Positions 51,700 through 60,375 are shown, counted from the first letter of the stretch. The stretch: 64,000 nt of DNA from Streptomyces sp. PH10-H1 (GCF_030063355.1 NZ_JASISZ010000048.1:1-64000); one strand, 5' to 3'. The notes: generated by a model from the sequence alone, not told the origin. Numbers and translations: made by a program.

Positions 51700-52491
51700 T
51701 TAGTAGGCCGAGTTGACGTTGTCGATGGAGCCGTAGTTCGCGGCCGCGTAGTTGCACGCGGCGGTGATGTTGGCGACCGGGTCGTAGATGTCATTCGAGG
51801 TACCCGCGACGTGGTACGCGGCGAACGTCGGGTCGATGACCTGCAGCAGTCCCTTGGAGGGGATGCCGGCGGCGGCGTTCGAGTCGGTCAGGTTGATGGC
51901 CTGCGGGTTGCCCGAGGACTCCCGCATGATGTTGCGGTGGATGCCGTCGTAGCTGCCCGGTATGCCCTTGGCGGACATGATGGACAGCGACTGCTTGATC
52001 CAGCCGTCGAGGTTGTTCGAGTACGACGCGGCGGCCGGGGCCGCGGGAGCGGGAGCGGGAGCGGGAGCGGCGGAGACTGCCTTGCGCTGGGTGGAGCGGT
52101 TGGCGGCCTGCGTCTCCTGCTGGCGCTTGGCGGCCTCGTCGGAAGCCTTCTTCTTGGCGGCGTCGTCAGAAGCCTTCTTCTTGGCGGCGTCGTCGGCCGC
52201 CTTCTTCTTCGCGGCCGCGGCGGCGTCGTCGGAAGCCTTCTTCTTGGCCGCGGCGTCGGCTGCGGCGTGCTGGGAAGCGGCGCCGGCCTGTGCGGAAATG
52301 CCCTGGTTCGGGCCGGCGGTGTTCACGACGGCGAAGTTCGCGGGCTCGCCGGAGGCGAGTGCCGTCCCGCTGGATCCCTGGGCACCGGCGGTGATGGCCA
52401 GAACCGTCAGGGCGGCGGTAGCGGTGCCTGCTACGGCGAACGTGTGCACCTTGCTCAGTCGGCCGAGCTTAGGGAGCGTGGGGAGCTGCAT
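51700..52491 (-). CDS. Secreted lytic transglycosylase-like protein with Ala/Lys repeats
   Basis: This is a 263-residue protein from ATG 52491; the frame is open to 52575 but without a ribosome site. A signal-like segment (VHTFAVAGTATAALTVLAITAGAQG) is followed by a repetitive Ala/Lys/Asp stretch (AAKKKASDDAA, AAKKKAADDAA, several copies), then an SLT-type domain: IHRNIMRESSGNPQAINLTDSNAAAGIPSKGLLQVIDPTFAAY. Glu in RESSGNP is the catalytic candidate. The repeats may form a helical cell-wall tether. The 269-base upstream region holds no gene. Confidence 0.82.
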   Translation of the reverse strand: MQLPTLPKLGRLSKVHTFAVAGTATAALTVLAITAGAQGSSGTALASGEPANFAVVNTAGPNQGISAQAGAASQHAAADAAAKKKASDDAAAAAKKKAADDAAKKKASDDAAKKKASDEAAKRQQETQAANRSTQRKAVSAAPAPAPAPAAPAAASYSNNLDGWIKQSLSIMSAKGIPGSYDGIHRNIMRESSGNPQAINLTDSNAAAGIPSKGLLQVIDPTFAAYHVAGTSNDIYDPVANITAACNYAAANYGSIDNVNSAY

Positions 52492-52760
52492 GGGGGAGTT
52501 ACCTCTTCCAATCGCGGACTCCAGCATTGATAGCTGGGTAAAAATCGCAGGGCAAAGAGGCGCATTACTAACCAAAGTCGTAGCTGCGGGTTGAACGGCG
52601 TGGGGTGTTTACCCGTCCCTTACGTGCTGCCTTGCGCGCTGCGGACGCCCGCGCGGTCCACTAACCGGCTTCGTAAGTGACGTACGTCCTATCGGCGAGG
52701 TCACACACCACCACCCCCGCCATCGACGGATCGTGATGACGGGGGTGCGCGGGGTGACGG

Positions 52761-53834
52761 CTATGGGAGCAGCAGATTCACGTCGCCGAACTCGTGCCAC
52801 AGATAGCCGCCGCGGACGGCTTCGGCGTAGACCCGTTCCAGCAGTGGGGCGCCCGCCACCGCCTCCAGCATCAGCAGGTGGGAGGCCGCCGGCTCATGGA
52901 GCCCGGTCAGCAGTCCGTCCACGGCGCGCACCCCGCGTTCCGGGGTCAGCACCAGGTCCGTCCAGCCCCGTGCGGCGCGCACCGTGCCCCGGCCGTCCGC
53001 GGCCGACTCCAGCGCCCGCACGGCCGTCGTGCCCACCGCGATGACCCGGCCCCCTCCGCTGCGGGCCGCGTTCACCTGCCATGCGGTGCTCGGCGGCACC
53101 GCGAACCGCTCCGGGTACGGCGGCTCATGTGTCTCCGCCGAGGAGACCCCGGCGTGCAGCACGATCGGCGCGAGCTGCACACCCCTGCTGACCAGGGCGG
53201 TCACCATCCCGGCGGTGAACGGTCGGCCCGCGCTCGGCATCTCCGCCGAGCCGAGACCGTCGGGGGTCGGCACCGAGAACACCGTCTGATAGGCCGCGAG
53301 CGGCTGGTCCCGCTCCGTGTAGCCGTACCGGATCGGCCGGCCGTGGCGGTGCAGATACGCCGCCGGGTCCGCCATGGACGGCCGCGCCACCCACAGCCGG
53401 TCCCCGCGCGGCGACAGGGGCTCCTCCAGTACCAGCCGCTCCCCGCCCGGCAGCTCCACGACGGCTCCGGCGGGTCCCCCGGCCCGGGGCAGCGTCGTGC
53501 CGCGCTCATCGGGGGTCCGCAGCTCCACCGCCCAGCGTCCCCCAACCTCCGGCCGGGGGTGCCCCCTGTCGTCCTGCCGGGTGGAGAAGTGCACGGTCAC
53601 CGGCTCCCCGGCGAGATGCCCGCCGACCGCGGCGGGCAGCGTCCGCGAGGTGTTCACCACCAGCACGTCACCGGCCCGCAGCAGTCCTGGAAGCTCCCGG
53701 AAGGCGTGGTGCGACACCTCGCCCGCCGCCGCGCGGCCGACCAGCAGCCGGACGCCGTCCCGCTGCTCGGCCGGCGCCCGCGCCGACAGCTCGGGCGGCA
53801 CCCGCAGCCCCCGCAACCCCTCCACCGTGGTCAC
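52761..53834 (-). CDS. Divergent QueA-like S-adenosylmethionine:tRNA ribosyltransferase-isomerase homologue
   Basis: This is a 357-residue QueA-fold protein: LRAGDVLVVNTSRTLPAAVGG, AYQTVFSVPTPDGLGSAEMPSAGRPFTAGM, GGGRVIAVGTTAVRALES and HLLMLEAVAGAPLLERVYAEAVRGGYLWHEFGDVNLLL. However, the QueA motif APTAGLHFT reads MPSAGRPFT, and the TFRPV block is changed to SAETHEPPY. It may therefore not make queuosine. Its stop overlap with the SDR start (ATGA) couples it to that gene. No other queuosine gene is in this window. Confidence 0.72.
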   Translation of the reverse strand: MTTVEGLRGLRVPPELSARAPAEQRDGVRLLVGRAAAGEVSHHAFRELPGLLRAGDVLVVNTSRTLPAAVGGHLAGEPVTVHFSTRQDDRGHPRPEVGGRWAVELRTPDERGTTLPRAGGPAGAVVELPGGERLVLEEPLSPRGDRLWVARPSMADPAAYLHRHGRPIRYGYTERDQPLAAYQTVFSVPTPDGLGSAEMPSAGRPFTAGMVTALVSRGVQLAPIVLHAGVSSAETHEPPYPERFAVPPSTAWQVNAARSGGGRVIAVGTTAVRALESAADGRGTVRAARGWTDLVLTPERGVRAVDGLLTGLHEPAASHLLMLEAVAGAPLLERVYAEAVRGGYLWHEFGDVNLLLP

Positions 53835-54529
53835 CGTGGCTCCAGCAGCGCCGGAGCGGTGTAGCGCCCGCTGGGCGCGACCTCGTCCAGCAGCCGCAGG
53901 AAGGCCGGGGCCACGTCCTCGGGCAGCGGGCGGTCCGACAGGTCGTCGCCGGGGCAGGCCGCCGCGTACAGCTCGGTGCGCATGTCACCCGGGTCGACCC
54001 ACCACACCCGCAGCCCCGGCTCCTCGACGGCCAGGACGGCGGACAGCTGGTCCAGGGCGGCCTTGCTCGCTCCATAGCCGCCCCAGGTCCCGTACGCCTC
54101 CACGGCCGCGTCGGAACTGACGTTCACCACCGAGCCCCCCGAGGCCCGCAGCAGCGGCAGCGCCTCCCGTATGAGCCCCAGCGGCGCCACCACATTCGTC
54201 TCCAGTGCGGCGCGCAGGCCGTCCAGCGGAAGCTCCGCCAGAGCCACCAGCGGCTCGGCGCCCAGCGCGCTCGCGTTGTTCACCAGCAGATCGAGGCCGC
54301 CGAACGCCCGCGCCGCCGCGATGAGCGCGGTCCGGTGGGCGGCGTCGGTGACATCGCCCGGCACGGCCGCCACCCGCGCCGTGCCCTCCTGCCCGAGCCC
54401 TGCCTCGGCGGCCTTCAGCGAATCCGCGGATCTCCCGTCGAGCACCAGGTCCCAGCCGCGCCGGGCGAGTGCCCCGGCCACCGCCCGGCCCAGCCCCCGT
54501 GACGCCCCAGTGATGATTGCTACGCCCAT
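53831..54529 (-). CDS. SDR family oxidoreductase
   Basis: This is a 232-residue SDR. TGASRGLG (about 7-14), LVNNASA (about 85-91), Ser in NVSSDAA and YGASKAALDQ (catalytic Tyr/Lys about 150-154). The pattern ...DPGDMRTELYAAACPGDDLSDRPLP fits a reductase with a specific tail. It is followed directly by the QueA-like gene, with which it overlaps by four bases. Substrate unknown. Confidence 0.85.
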   Translation of the reverse strand: MGVAIITGASRGLGRAVAGALARRGWDLVLDGRSADSLKAAEAGLGQEGTARVAAVPGDVTDAAHRTALIAAARAFGGLDLLVNNASALGAEPLVALAELPLDGLRAALETNVVAPLGLIREALPLLRASGGSVVNVSSDAAVEAYGTWGGYGASKAALDQLSAVLAVEEPGLRVWWVDPGDMRTELYAAACPGDDLSDRPLPEDVAPAFLRLLDEVAPSGRYTAPALLEPR

Positions 54530-54682
54530 CGTCCCGCCCTCCGAGCCGCCGTCCGGCCCGGTGCCCGACGGCTGCCTTCACCGTAGGAACACCGGTGCGT
54601 CCCGCGCCTCGGCCGTCCGCCGCACTCAGGGGGGCACTTCGCCCTAGGTCCGCGGCCCGATCCGCCGGACCCGCGGCGCCGG

Positions 54683-54688
54683 TAGGTT
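54683..54688 (+). promoter_or_regulatory. -10 box (TAGGTT) for leaderless histidine kinase mRNA
   Basis: TAGGTT is separated by exactly 6 bases from the ATG at 54695, placing transcription start at the codon. There is no ribosome site, supporting leaderless translation. Confidence 0.55.
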
Positions 54689-54694
54689 GAATGC

Positions 54695-55849
54695 ATGTCC
54701 AACCGTTCGCCCCGGGGCGGAATCGAAGCGGTCAGCTCCGCGGTCCTCGCGATGAGCCGGCACCTGGAGGTCCGCGAGGTCCTGCAGACCATCGTCGCGT
54801 CCGCCCGTGAGCTGCTCGACGCCGAGTACGCCGCGCTCGGCGTGCCCGATGATCACGGCGGGTTCGCCCAGTTCGTCGTCGACGGAGTGAGCGACGAGCA
54901 GTGGAAGGCGATCGGCCCGCTGCCCCGCCAGCACGGCATCCTCGCCGCGATGCTCCATGAAGCGACCCCCCAGCGACTGGCGGACGTCACCCAGGCCGAC
55001 TGCTTCGGCGGCTGGCCGCGCGCCCACCCCGGCATGACCGACTTCATCGGCATGCCGGTCGTCGACGGCGAGGAGATCCTCGGCGCGATCTTCCTGGCCA
55101 ACAAGCTCGGCCCCCGCGCGGAACCCGCCACCGTCTGCGCCTTCACCGAGGAGGACGAGACGCTGCTGCGCACCCTGGCCGCGCACGCCGCCATCGCCCT
55201 CACCAACGCCCGTCTCTACGAGCGCAGCCGCGAACTGACGCTGGCGGGGGAGCGGGCGCGCATCGCCCACGAGCTGCACGACGCGGTGTCCCAGAAGCTC
55301 TTCTCGCTGCGGCTCACCGCCCAGGCCGCGGCCGCGCTGGTCGACCGCGACCCGGCGCGCGCCAAGGAGGAGCTGAAGCACGTGGCGGCGCTCGCCGCCG
55401 AGGCCGCCGACGAACTGCGCGCCGTCGTCGTCGAGCTGCGGCCCGCGGGCCTGGACGAGGACGGCCTCGTCGCGACCCTGCGCACCCAGGCCGAAGTGCT
55501 CGACCGGGCCCACACGGCCCATGTCACCTTCTCGTCCTGCCAGGTGCGGGCGCTGCCCGCCGCCCAGGAGGAGGCGCTGCTGCGCGTCGCGCAGGAAGCC
55601 CTGCACAACGCACTGCGGCACGCGCACGCGACCACCGTCACCGTCTGTCTCACCGGCCGCGGCAAGGGCGCCGTCCTGCGGGTCGGCGACGACGGTACGG
55701 GCTTCGAACCGTCCGCGGTGCGCCGCGCCGGCCGCCACCTCGGCCTGGTCTCCATGCGGGACCGGGCGAGCGGCGCCGGCGGGCATCTGACAGTGACATC
55801 GGCGCCCGGGAAGGGCACCGTCATCGAGATGGAGGTGCCCGGTGGCTGA
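54695..55849 (+). CDS. GAF-domain sensor histidine kinase (NarL/DesK-type)
   Basis: This is a 384-residue cytoplasmic protein. A GAF domain (about 20-170) with DEEYA... VPDDHGGFAQFVVDGVSDEQ and CFGGWPRAHPGMTDFIGMPVVDGEEILGAIFLANK; the HisKA_3 helix is ERARIAHELHDAVSQKLFSLRLTAQ (His about 191); the HATPase has RVAQEALHNALRHAHATTVTV and GDDGTGFEPSAVRRAGRHLGLVSMRDRA. Single Cys residues in the GAF pocket could bind heme or redox ligands; that is open. It is leaderless and overlaps its response regulator by 8 bases. Confidence 0.9.
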   Translation: MSNRSPRGGIEAVSSAVLAMSRHLEVREVLQTIVASARELLDAEYAALGVPDDHGGFAQFVVDGVSDEQWKAIGPLPRQHGILAAMLHEATPQRLADVTQADCFGGWPRAHPGMTDFIGMPVVDGEEILGAIFLANKLGPRAEPATVCAFTEEDETLLRTLAAHAAIALTNARLYERSRELTLAGERARIAHELHDAVSQKLFSLRLTAQAAAALVDRDPARAKEELKHVAALAAEAADELRAVVVELRPAGLDEDGLVATLRTQAEVLDRAHTAHVTFSSCQVRALPAAQEEALLRVAQEALHNALRHAHATTVTVCLTGRGKGAVLRVGDDGTGFEPSAVRRAGRHLGLVSMRDRASGAGGHLTVTSAPGKGTVIEMEVPGG

Positions 55850-56540
55850 GGAAAAGAGGGACAGCACGGAGCGTTTCGTTGCAAGGGTGGTGGCGGGCGA
55901 CGGGCGGGCAATTCGCGTCCTGCTGGTCGACGACCACCAGGTGGTGCGCCGCGGTCTGCGGACGTTCCTGGAGGTCCAGGGCGACATCGAGGTCGTCGGC
56001 GAGGCCGGCGACGGTGACGAGGGCGTGGCCCGCGCCGGGGAACTGCGCCCCGACGTGATCCTGATGGACATCAAGATGCCCGGCACCGACGGCATCTCGG
56101 CCCTGCGGAAACTGCGCGAGCTCGGCAGCCCGGCCCGGGTGCTCATCGTCACCAGTTTCACCGAGCAGCGCACCATCGTGCCCGCCCTGCGGGCAGGCGC
56201 CGCCGGCTACGTATATAAGGACGTGGACCCCGAGGCGCTGGCCGGCGCGATCCGCTCCGTGCACGCCGGTCATGTACTGCTCCAGCCGGAGGTCGCCGAC
56301 GCGCTGCTCTCGCAGGAGTTCCCCGGCCACGGCCAGGGCCGGGGCAACGCCCTCACGGAACGGGAGCGCGAAGTCCTGACGCTGATCGCCGACGGACGGT
56401 CCAACCGGGAGATCGCCCGCGCGCTGGTGCTCTCCGAGAAGACCGTGAAGACCCATGTCTCGAACATCCTGATGAAGCTCGATGTCTCGGACCGCACCCA
56501 GGCCGCCCTGTGGGCGGTCAGGCACGGTATCGGGGCCTGA
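55842..56540 (+). CDS. LuxR/NarL family response regulator
   Basis: This is a 232-residue protein starting at GTG within the histidine kinase end. Receiver: VLLVDDHQVVRRGL (acid pair), phospho-Asp in DVILMDIKMPG (about 76), Lys in YKDVDPEAL. DNA-binding: LTEREREVLTLIADGRSNREIARALVLSEKTVKTHVSNILMKLDVSDRTQAALWAVRHG. The leading 20 residues (EEKRDSTERFVARVVAGDGRA) are an extension. It pairs with the overlapping kinase. Downstream is a chaplin gene, a possible but unproven target. Confidence 0.9.
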   Translation: MAEEKRDSTERFVARVVAGDGRAIRVLLVDDHQVVRRGLRTFLEVQGDIEVVGEAGDGDEGVARAGELRPDVILMDIKMPGTDGISALRKLRELGSPARVLIVTSFTEQRTIVPALRAGAAGYVYKDVDPEALAGAIRSVHAGHVLLQPEVADALLSQEFPGHGQGRGNALTEREREVLTLIADGRSNREIARALVLSEKTVKTHVSNILMKLDVSDRTQAALWAVRHGIGA

Positions 56541-56681
56541 CCGGAACGTCGTGTTCCGGTGTGAGATTCATACTGTCGGGTGGATGTCGCCCGCGTGGCG
56601 CCCCCTGACCGGCCGTGACCCGTTCTGTATGACGTACTGCGGCGGTTGGCCGCGGTGCACCATGCGAGGAGGAAGTTCGAA

Positions 56682-56924
56682 GTGAAGATCCTGAAGACGG
56701 CCGCGGCCATCACGTTCGTCGCGGGCGGGCTCGCCATGGCCGGAGCCGGTGTCGCCTCCGCTCACGGCGCCGACGCCCACGGCGTGGCACACGACTCACC
56801 CGGTGTCGCCTCGGGCAACCTGGTCCAGGTTCCCGCGCACGTCCCGGTCAACGCCTGTGGCAACACCGTCAGCGTGATCGGTGCCCTGAACCCGACCTTC
56901 GGGAACGTGTGCGTCAACAAGTAG
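56682..56924 (+). CDS. Short chaplin (hydrophobic surface peptide)
   Basis: This is an 80-residue precursor from GTG 56682 with GAGGAGG eight to nine bases upstream. A signal peptide (KILKTAAAITFVAGGLAMAGAGVASA) and a short His/Asp spacer are followed by the chaplin domain SPGVASGNLVQVPAHVPVNACGNTVSVIGALNPTFGNVCVNK with both Cys, so a disulfide is possible. There is no sortase motif; short chaplins are secreted and assemble into amyloid films that lower surface tension for aerial hyphae. The hairpin at 56960 terminates it. Confidence 0.9.
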   Translation: MKILKTAAAITFVAGGLAMAGAGVASAHGADAHGVAHDSPGVASGNLVQVPAHVPVNACGNTVSVIGALNPTFGNVCVNK

Positions 56925-56959
56925 TCGCACCCAGCGGTTCGCACCGCGACGACCGGCCC

Positions 56960-56976
56960 CGGAGGCACTGCCTCCG
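56960..56976 (+). terminator. Small stem-loop after the chaplin gene
   Basis: CGGAGG-CACTG-CCTCCG, a 6-base stem and 5-base loop, follows the chaplin stop by about 36 bases; the next gene is convergent. Confidence 0.45.
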
Positions 56977-57003
56977 CGGCCGCGGCGTTCGGGGACGCGG
57001 CCT

Positions 57004-57792
57004 TTACGGCGTCCGGCGCTCCGCCTCCTCCACGTAGGCGTTGTAGGCCGCCACCTGTGCCCGCCGGGCGGTGCGCTCCACCGGCCGCAGCAACTCCGCG
57101 CGCGCCGCGATCTCCGAGGCGCTGACCGCGGCCCCATGCCCGTCGGCGGCGATGGCGACCAGCGCGCTGACCCGCTGCGCCATCACCAACACCCGTACCG
57201 CCCGCGGCGGATAGCCGGGCGCCAGCACGTCATGGCCGCGCTCGGCGCGCGCCCGGTAGGCGTCCAGGGCCGCCTGCGCGGCCGGTCCGGTCCCGGCGAC
57301 GTCCAGCCGGGTCAGCGCCTCGGTGGTGTCCCGCAGCGCCTCGGCCAGCTCCCGCTCCGCCTCGCCGAGCGAGGGCACGTCCGCCGGCGGGGCGGACCGT
57401 ACCTTCAGGCACTGCCACTCCACCTCCACGTGCACATCGCCGCGCGGCCCGGCCTCGGTCACTTCGGGAACGAGGCCGAGGGCCGGGCCGCCGACCGCGA
57501 TCACGGCCTCGCCCGCGGCCAGCGCCCGCGCGTTGAACTCCGGCGGGCCGCTGAGGCCCAGCGGATGCCCCGGCGCGGGCAGCGCGATCCGCAGCCCGGT
57601 CGTACCGAGCGCGCGCAGTCGTCCGAGGCCGAGGGTCAGACCGACCGGGCCGTTTTCGCCCGGCAGTCCGGTCATCCGGTGAACGGCGTCCCCGCCCAGG
57701 ACCTCCTGGGCGACATCATCCGGTGCGGCAAGTCCGGCAAGTAGGGCATTTCCCCATGCCGCCAGCCGTCCTGATCGAGGTTCATCAAGCAT
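57004..57792 (-). CDS. Conserved hypothetical protein
   Basis: This is a 262-residue protein without signal peptide or membrane helix. Residues 12-90 carry hydrophobic strands (GENGPVGLTLGLGRLRALGTTGLRIALPAPGHPLGL); the C-terminal half is helical and charged (AERELAEALRDTTEALTRLDVAG ... RTARRAQVAAYNAYVEEAERRTP). I do not recognise a fold; it looks like a typical Streptomyces-conserved protein of unknown role. Divergent from the ABC ATPase gene. Confidence 0.7.
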   Translation of the reverse strand: MLDEPRSGRLAAWGNALLAGLAAPDDVAQEVLGGDAVHRMTGLPGENGPVGLTLGLGRLRALGTTGLRIALPAPGHPLGLSGPPEFNARALAAGEAVIAVGGPALGLVPEVTEAGPRGDVHVEVEWQCLKVRSAPPADVPSLGEAERELAEALRDTTEALTRLDVAGTGPAAQAALDAYRARAERGHDVLAPGYPPRAVRVLVMAQRVSALVAIAADGHGAAVSASEIAARAELLRPVERTARRAQVAAYNAYVEEAERRTP

Positions 57793-57891
57793 CCCCCCAG
57801 CCTAAGGACTGGACCGCCCGACGCGTGGCGTAGGTTTTCCCTCGGGGCTCTGCCCGTGACAACCGAGACTGCAATGGGAGACAACGCGCTC

Positions 57892-58683
57892 ATGAGCGAT
57901 GTGCTGGAGCTGGTGGACGTATCGGTGGTCCGCGACGGACGGGCTCTGGTGGACCAGGTCTCCTGGTCGGTCGCCGAGGGCGAACGCTGGGTGATCCTCG
58001 GACCCAACGGCGCGGGCAAGACCACGCTGCTCAACATCGCCTCCAGCTACCTCTTCCCCAGCACCGGCACCGTCCAGGTGCTCGGCGAGAAGCTCGGCAG
58101 CGTCGACGTCTTCGAACTGCGCCCCCGAATCGGCATGGCGGGCGCGGCCATGGCGGACAAGATGCCGAGCGGCCAGACCGTCCTGGAAACCGTCCTCACC
58201 GCCGCGTACGGCATGACCGCGCACTGGCGGGAGAGTTACGAGCGGGTCGACAAGGACCGCGCCCGCGCCTTCCTCGACCGGCTCGGCATGTCCGACTACC
58301 TGGACCGGAAGTTCGGCACCCTGTCCGAGGGCGAACGCAAGCGCACCCTGATCGCCCGCGCCATGATGACCGACCCGGAGCTGCTGCTGCTCGACGAGCC
58401 GGCGGCCGGCCTCGACCTCGGTGGCCGCGAGGACCTCGTCCGGCGTCTTGGCCGGCTCGCCCGCGACCCGATCGCCCCCTCCATGATCATGGTCACCCAC
58501 CATGTCGAGGAGATCGCCCCCGGCTTCACCCATGTCCTCATGATCCGCCGGGGCAAGGTCGTCGCCGCGGGCCCGATGGAGCTCGAACTCACCTCGCGCA
58601 ATCTCTCGCACTGCTTCGGCCTCCCGCTGGTCGTCGAACGCAGGGGCGACCGCTGGACCGCCGCGGGACTGCCGCTCTCCTGA
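57892..58683 (+). CDS. ABC transporter ATP-binding protein
   Basis: This is a 263-residue protein from ATG 57892 (in-frame ATG at 57874 is less likely). Walker A GPNGAGKTT (about 39-47), signature LSEGERKR (Glu replaces Gly in LSGGQ), Walker B LLLLDEPAAGLD. No membrane partner is encoded beside it; a separate permease elsewhere or a non-transport role is possible. ABC signature variants like SEGE occur in the ModF/YLMG-type or translation-linked subgroups. Confidence 0.85.
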   Translation: MSDVLELVDVSVVRDGRALVDQVSWSVAEGERWVILGPNGAGKTTLLNIASSYLFPSTGTVQVLGEKLGSVDVFELRPRIGMAGAAMADKMPSGQTVLETVLTAAYGMTAHWRESYERVDKDRARAFLDRLGMSDYLDRKFGTLSEGERKRTLIARAMMTDPELLLLDEPAAGLDLGGREDLVRRLGRLARDPIAPSMIMVTHHVEEIAPGFTHVLMIRRGKVVAAGPMELELTSRNLSHCFGLPLVVERRGDRWTAAGLPLS

Positions 58684-58720
58684 TACCCCGTCCGGTACGG
58701 CATACCCCGCCCGGTACGGC
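58683..58720. repeat. Two 19-bp tandem repeats after the ABC gene
   Basis: ATACCCCGTCCGGTACGGC (58683-58701) is followed by a copy with one change (58702-58720). A small hairpin GGTACGG/CCGTACC (58713-58731) overlaps. It lies between the ABC stop and the NfeD promoter. Confidence 0.6.
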
Positions 58721-58765
58721 CTGTCCGTACCTGGCAAGGCCTGTCACAGATCACCCCCACCCCCC

Positions 58766-58771
58766 TACGAT
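58766..58771 (+). promoter_or_regulatory. -10 box (TACGAT) for the NfeD gene
   Basis: TACGAT is followed by GGGGAG and then the GTG at 58778, 6 bases apart, giving a leaderless start; the G-run may also serve as a very close ribosome site. Confidence 0.5.
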
Positions 58772-58777
58772 GGGGAG

Positions 58778-59200
58778 GTGGACCCATGGGTGTGGTGGCT
58801 CATCGCCGCCGTAGGACTCGGCATACCTCTGGTGCTGACCGCGATGCCCGAATTCGGGATGTTCGCGGTCGGTGCCGTCGCGGGAGCGGTCACGGCCGCG
58901 CTCGGCGGCGGCATCGTTCTCCAGGTCATCGTCTTTGTGATCGTCTCGGTCGCGCTGCTCGCCGTCGTCCGCCCCATCGCCTACCGGCACCGCACGCAGC
59001 GCCCCGAGCTGCGTACCGGGATCGACGCGCTGAGGGGCCGGCAGGCCGTCGTCCTCGAACGGGTCGACGGTGGCGGCGGACGGATCAAACTCGCCGGTGA
59101 GATCTGGTCGGCGCGCTCCCTCGACGATGAGCGGATCTTCGACCCGGGCGAGAAGGTGGATGTCGTGGAGATCGACGGAGCGACCGCCGTCGTCATGTGA
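58778..59200 (+). CDS. NfeD family membrane protein
   Basis: This is a 140-residue protein from GTG 58778. Membrane helices (WVWWLIAAVGLGIPLVLTAMP, FAVGAVAGAVTAALGGGIVLQVIVFVIVSVALLAVV) precede a cytosolic OB-fold (GRQAVVLERVDGGGGRIKLAGEIWSARSLDDERIFDPGEKVDVVEIDGATAVVM). Short NfeD proteins pair with SPFH/stomatin proteins in membrane quality control, and here the SPFH gene follows 140 bases later. Confidence 0.88.
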   Translation: MDPWVWWLIAAVGLGIPLVLTAMPEFGMFAVGAVAGAVTAALGGGIVLQVIVFVIVSVALLAVVRPIAYRHRTQRPELRTGIDALRGRQAVVLERVDGGGGRIKLAGEIWSARSLDDERIFDPGEKVDVVEIDGATAVVM

Positions 59201-59339
59201 CCGAAGCGACCGATACGGCCGCCACGGCAGCGCTCCGGGAATTCGCCGAACCCTGGGCGCACCGCCGTAGTGGTCTGCGACAATTGATCATGTCGAAGTA
59301 CATCCGGTACATCCGCAGTCAAACGGCGCGGGAGTGGAC

Positions 59340-60326
59340 ATGCAGCCGATCATCATCGTCCTGATCATCCTGGTGGTGCTCGTCTTCGTCGCGCTCATCA
59401 AGACGGTCCAGGTCATTCCACAGGCGAGCGCCGCCATCGTCGAGCGCTTCGGCCGCTATACGCGCACTCTCAGCGCGGGCCTGAACATCGTCGTGCCCTT
59501 CATCGACACCATCCGCAACCGCATCGACCTCCGCGAGCAGGTCGTGCCGTTCCCCCCGCAGCCGGTGATCACGCAGGACAACCTGGTCGTCAATATCGAC
59601 ACCGTCATCTATTACCAGGTGACCGACGCCCGGGCGGCGACGTACGAAGTCGCCAGTTATATCCAGGCGATCGAGCAGCTCACCGTCACCACGCTCCGCA
59701 ACATCATCGGCGGCATGGACCTGGAGCGGACGCTGACCTCCCGGGAGGAGATCAACGCGGCACTGCGCGGCGTCCTCGACGAGGCCACCGGCAAGTGGGG
59801 CATCCGCGTCAACCGCGTCGAGCTCAAGGCGATCGAGCCGCCGACCTCCATCCAGGACTCGATGGAGAAGCAGATGCGCGCGGACCGCGACAAGCGCGCC
59901 GCGATCCTCACCGCCGAAGGCATCCGGCAGTCCCAGATCCTCACCGCGGAAGGTGAGAAGCAGTCCTCGATCCTGCGCGCGGAAGGTGACGCCAAGGCCG
60001 CCGCGCTGCGCGCCGAGGGCGAGGCGCAGGCCATCCGTACGGTCTTCGAGTCCATCCACGCGGGCGACCCGGACCAGAAGCTGCTGGCGTACCAGTACCT
60101 CCAGATGCTCCCGAAGATCGCCCAGGGTGACGCCAACAAGCTCTGGATCATCCCCAGTGAACTCAACGACGCGCTCAAGGGCCTCGGCGGCATCGTCAAC
60201 CTCCCCGGAGCTCCCGGCAACGGCGGTGGCGGAGGCGGCGGCAACAACGGTGGCGGGGGCGGTGGCGGCAACAACGGCGACGACAACGCTCCGCGCCGCG
60301 AGACCCCGCGCTTCGACAAGGACTGA
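59340..60326 (+). CDS. SPFH/Band 7 (stomatin-like) protein
   Basis: This is a 328-residue protein from ATG 59340, GGAG five bases upstream. An N-terminal membrane hairpin/helix (IIIVLIILVVLVFVALIK) precedes the Band 7 domain (VQVIPQASAAIVERFGRYTRTLSAGLNIVVPFIDTIRN ... EKQMRADRDKRAAILTAEG). The tail is Gly/Asn-rich (GGGGGGGNNGGGGGGGNN), probably disordered. It likely forms oligomeric membrane microdomains with the NfeD protein. Confidence 0.9.
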   Translation: MQPIIIVLIILVVLVFVALIKTVQVIPQASAAIVERFGRYTRTLSAGLNIVVPFIDTIRNRIDLREQVVPFPPQPVITQDNLVVNIDTVIYYQVTDARAATYEVASYIQAIEQLTVTTLRNIIGGMDLERTLTSREEINAALRGVLDEATGKWGIRVNRVELKAIEPPTSIQDSMEKQMRADRDKRAAILTAEGIRQSQILTAEGEKQSSILRAEGDAKAAALRAEGEAQAIRTVFESIHAGDPDQKLLAYQYLQMLPKIAQGDANKLWIIPSELNDALKGLGGIVNLPGAPGNGGGGGGGNNGGGGGGGNNGDDNAPRRETPRFDKD

Positions 60327-60375
60327 CCCTCGGGCATGATCGGTGTAACCGACACCGGTCATCGAGGGGTACAGC

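Noticed and set aside
52492..52760. Possible ydaO-type (cyclic di-AMP) riboswitch before the transglycosylase-like gene
   Set aside because: Some Streptomyces cell-wall hydrolase genes have one, and CTAACCGGCTTCGTAAG resembles part of that motif, but it lies on the wrong strand and the GGGTGAATCC core is absent.
57892..58683. Full ABC transporter operon at the LSEGE ATPase
   Set aside because: No permease gene flanks it; neighbours are an NfeD gene and a divergent hypothetical gene.
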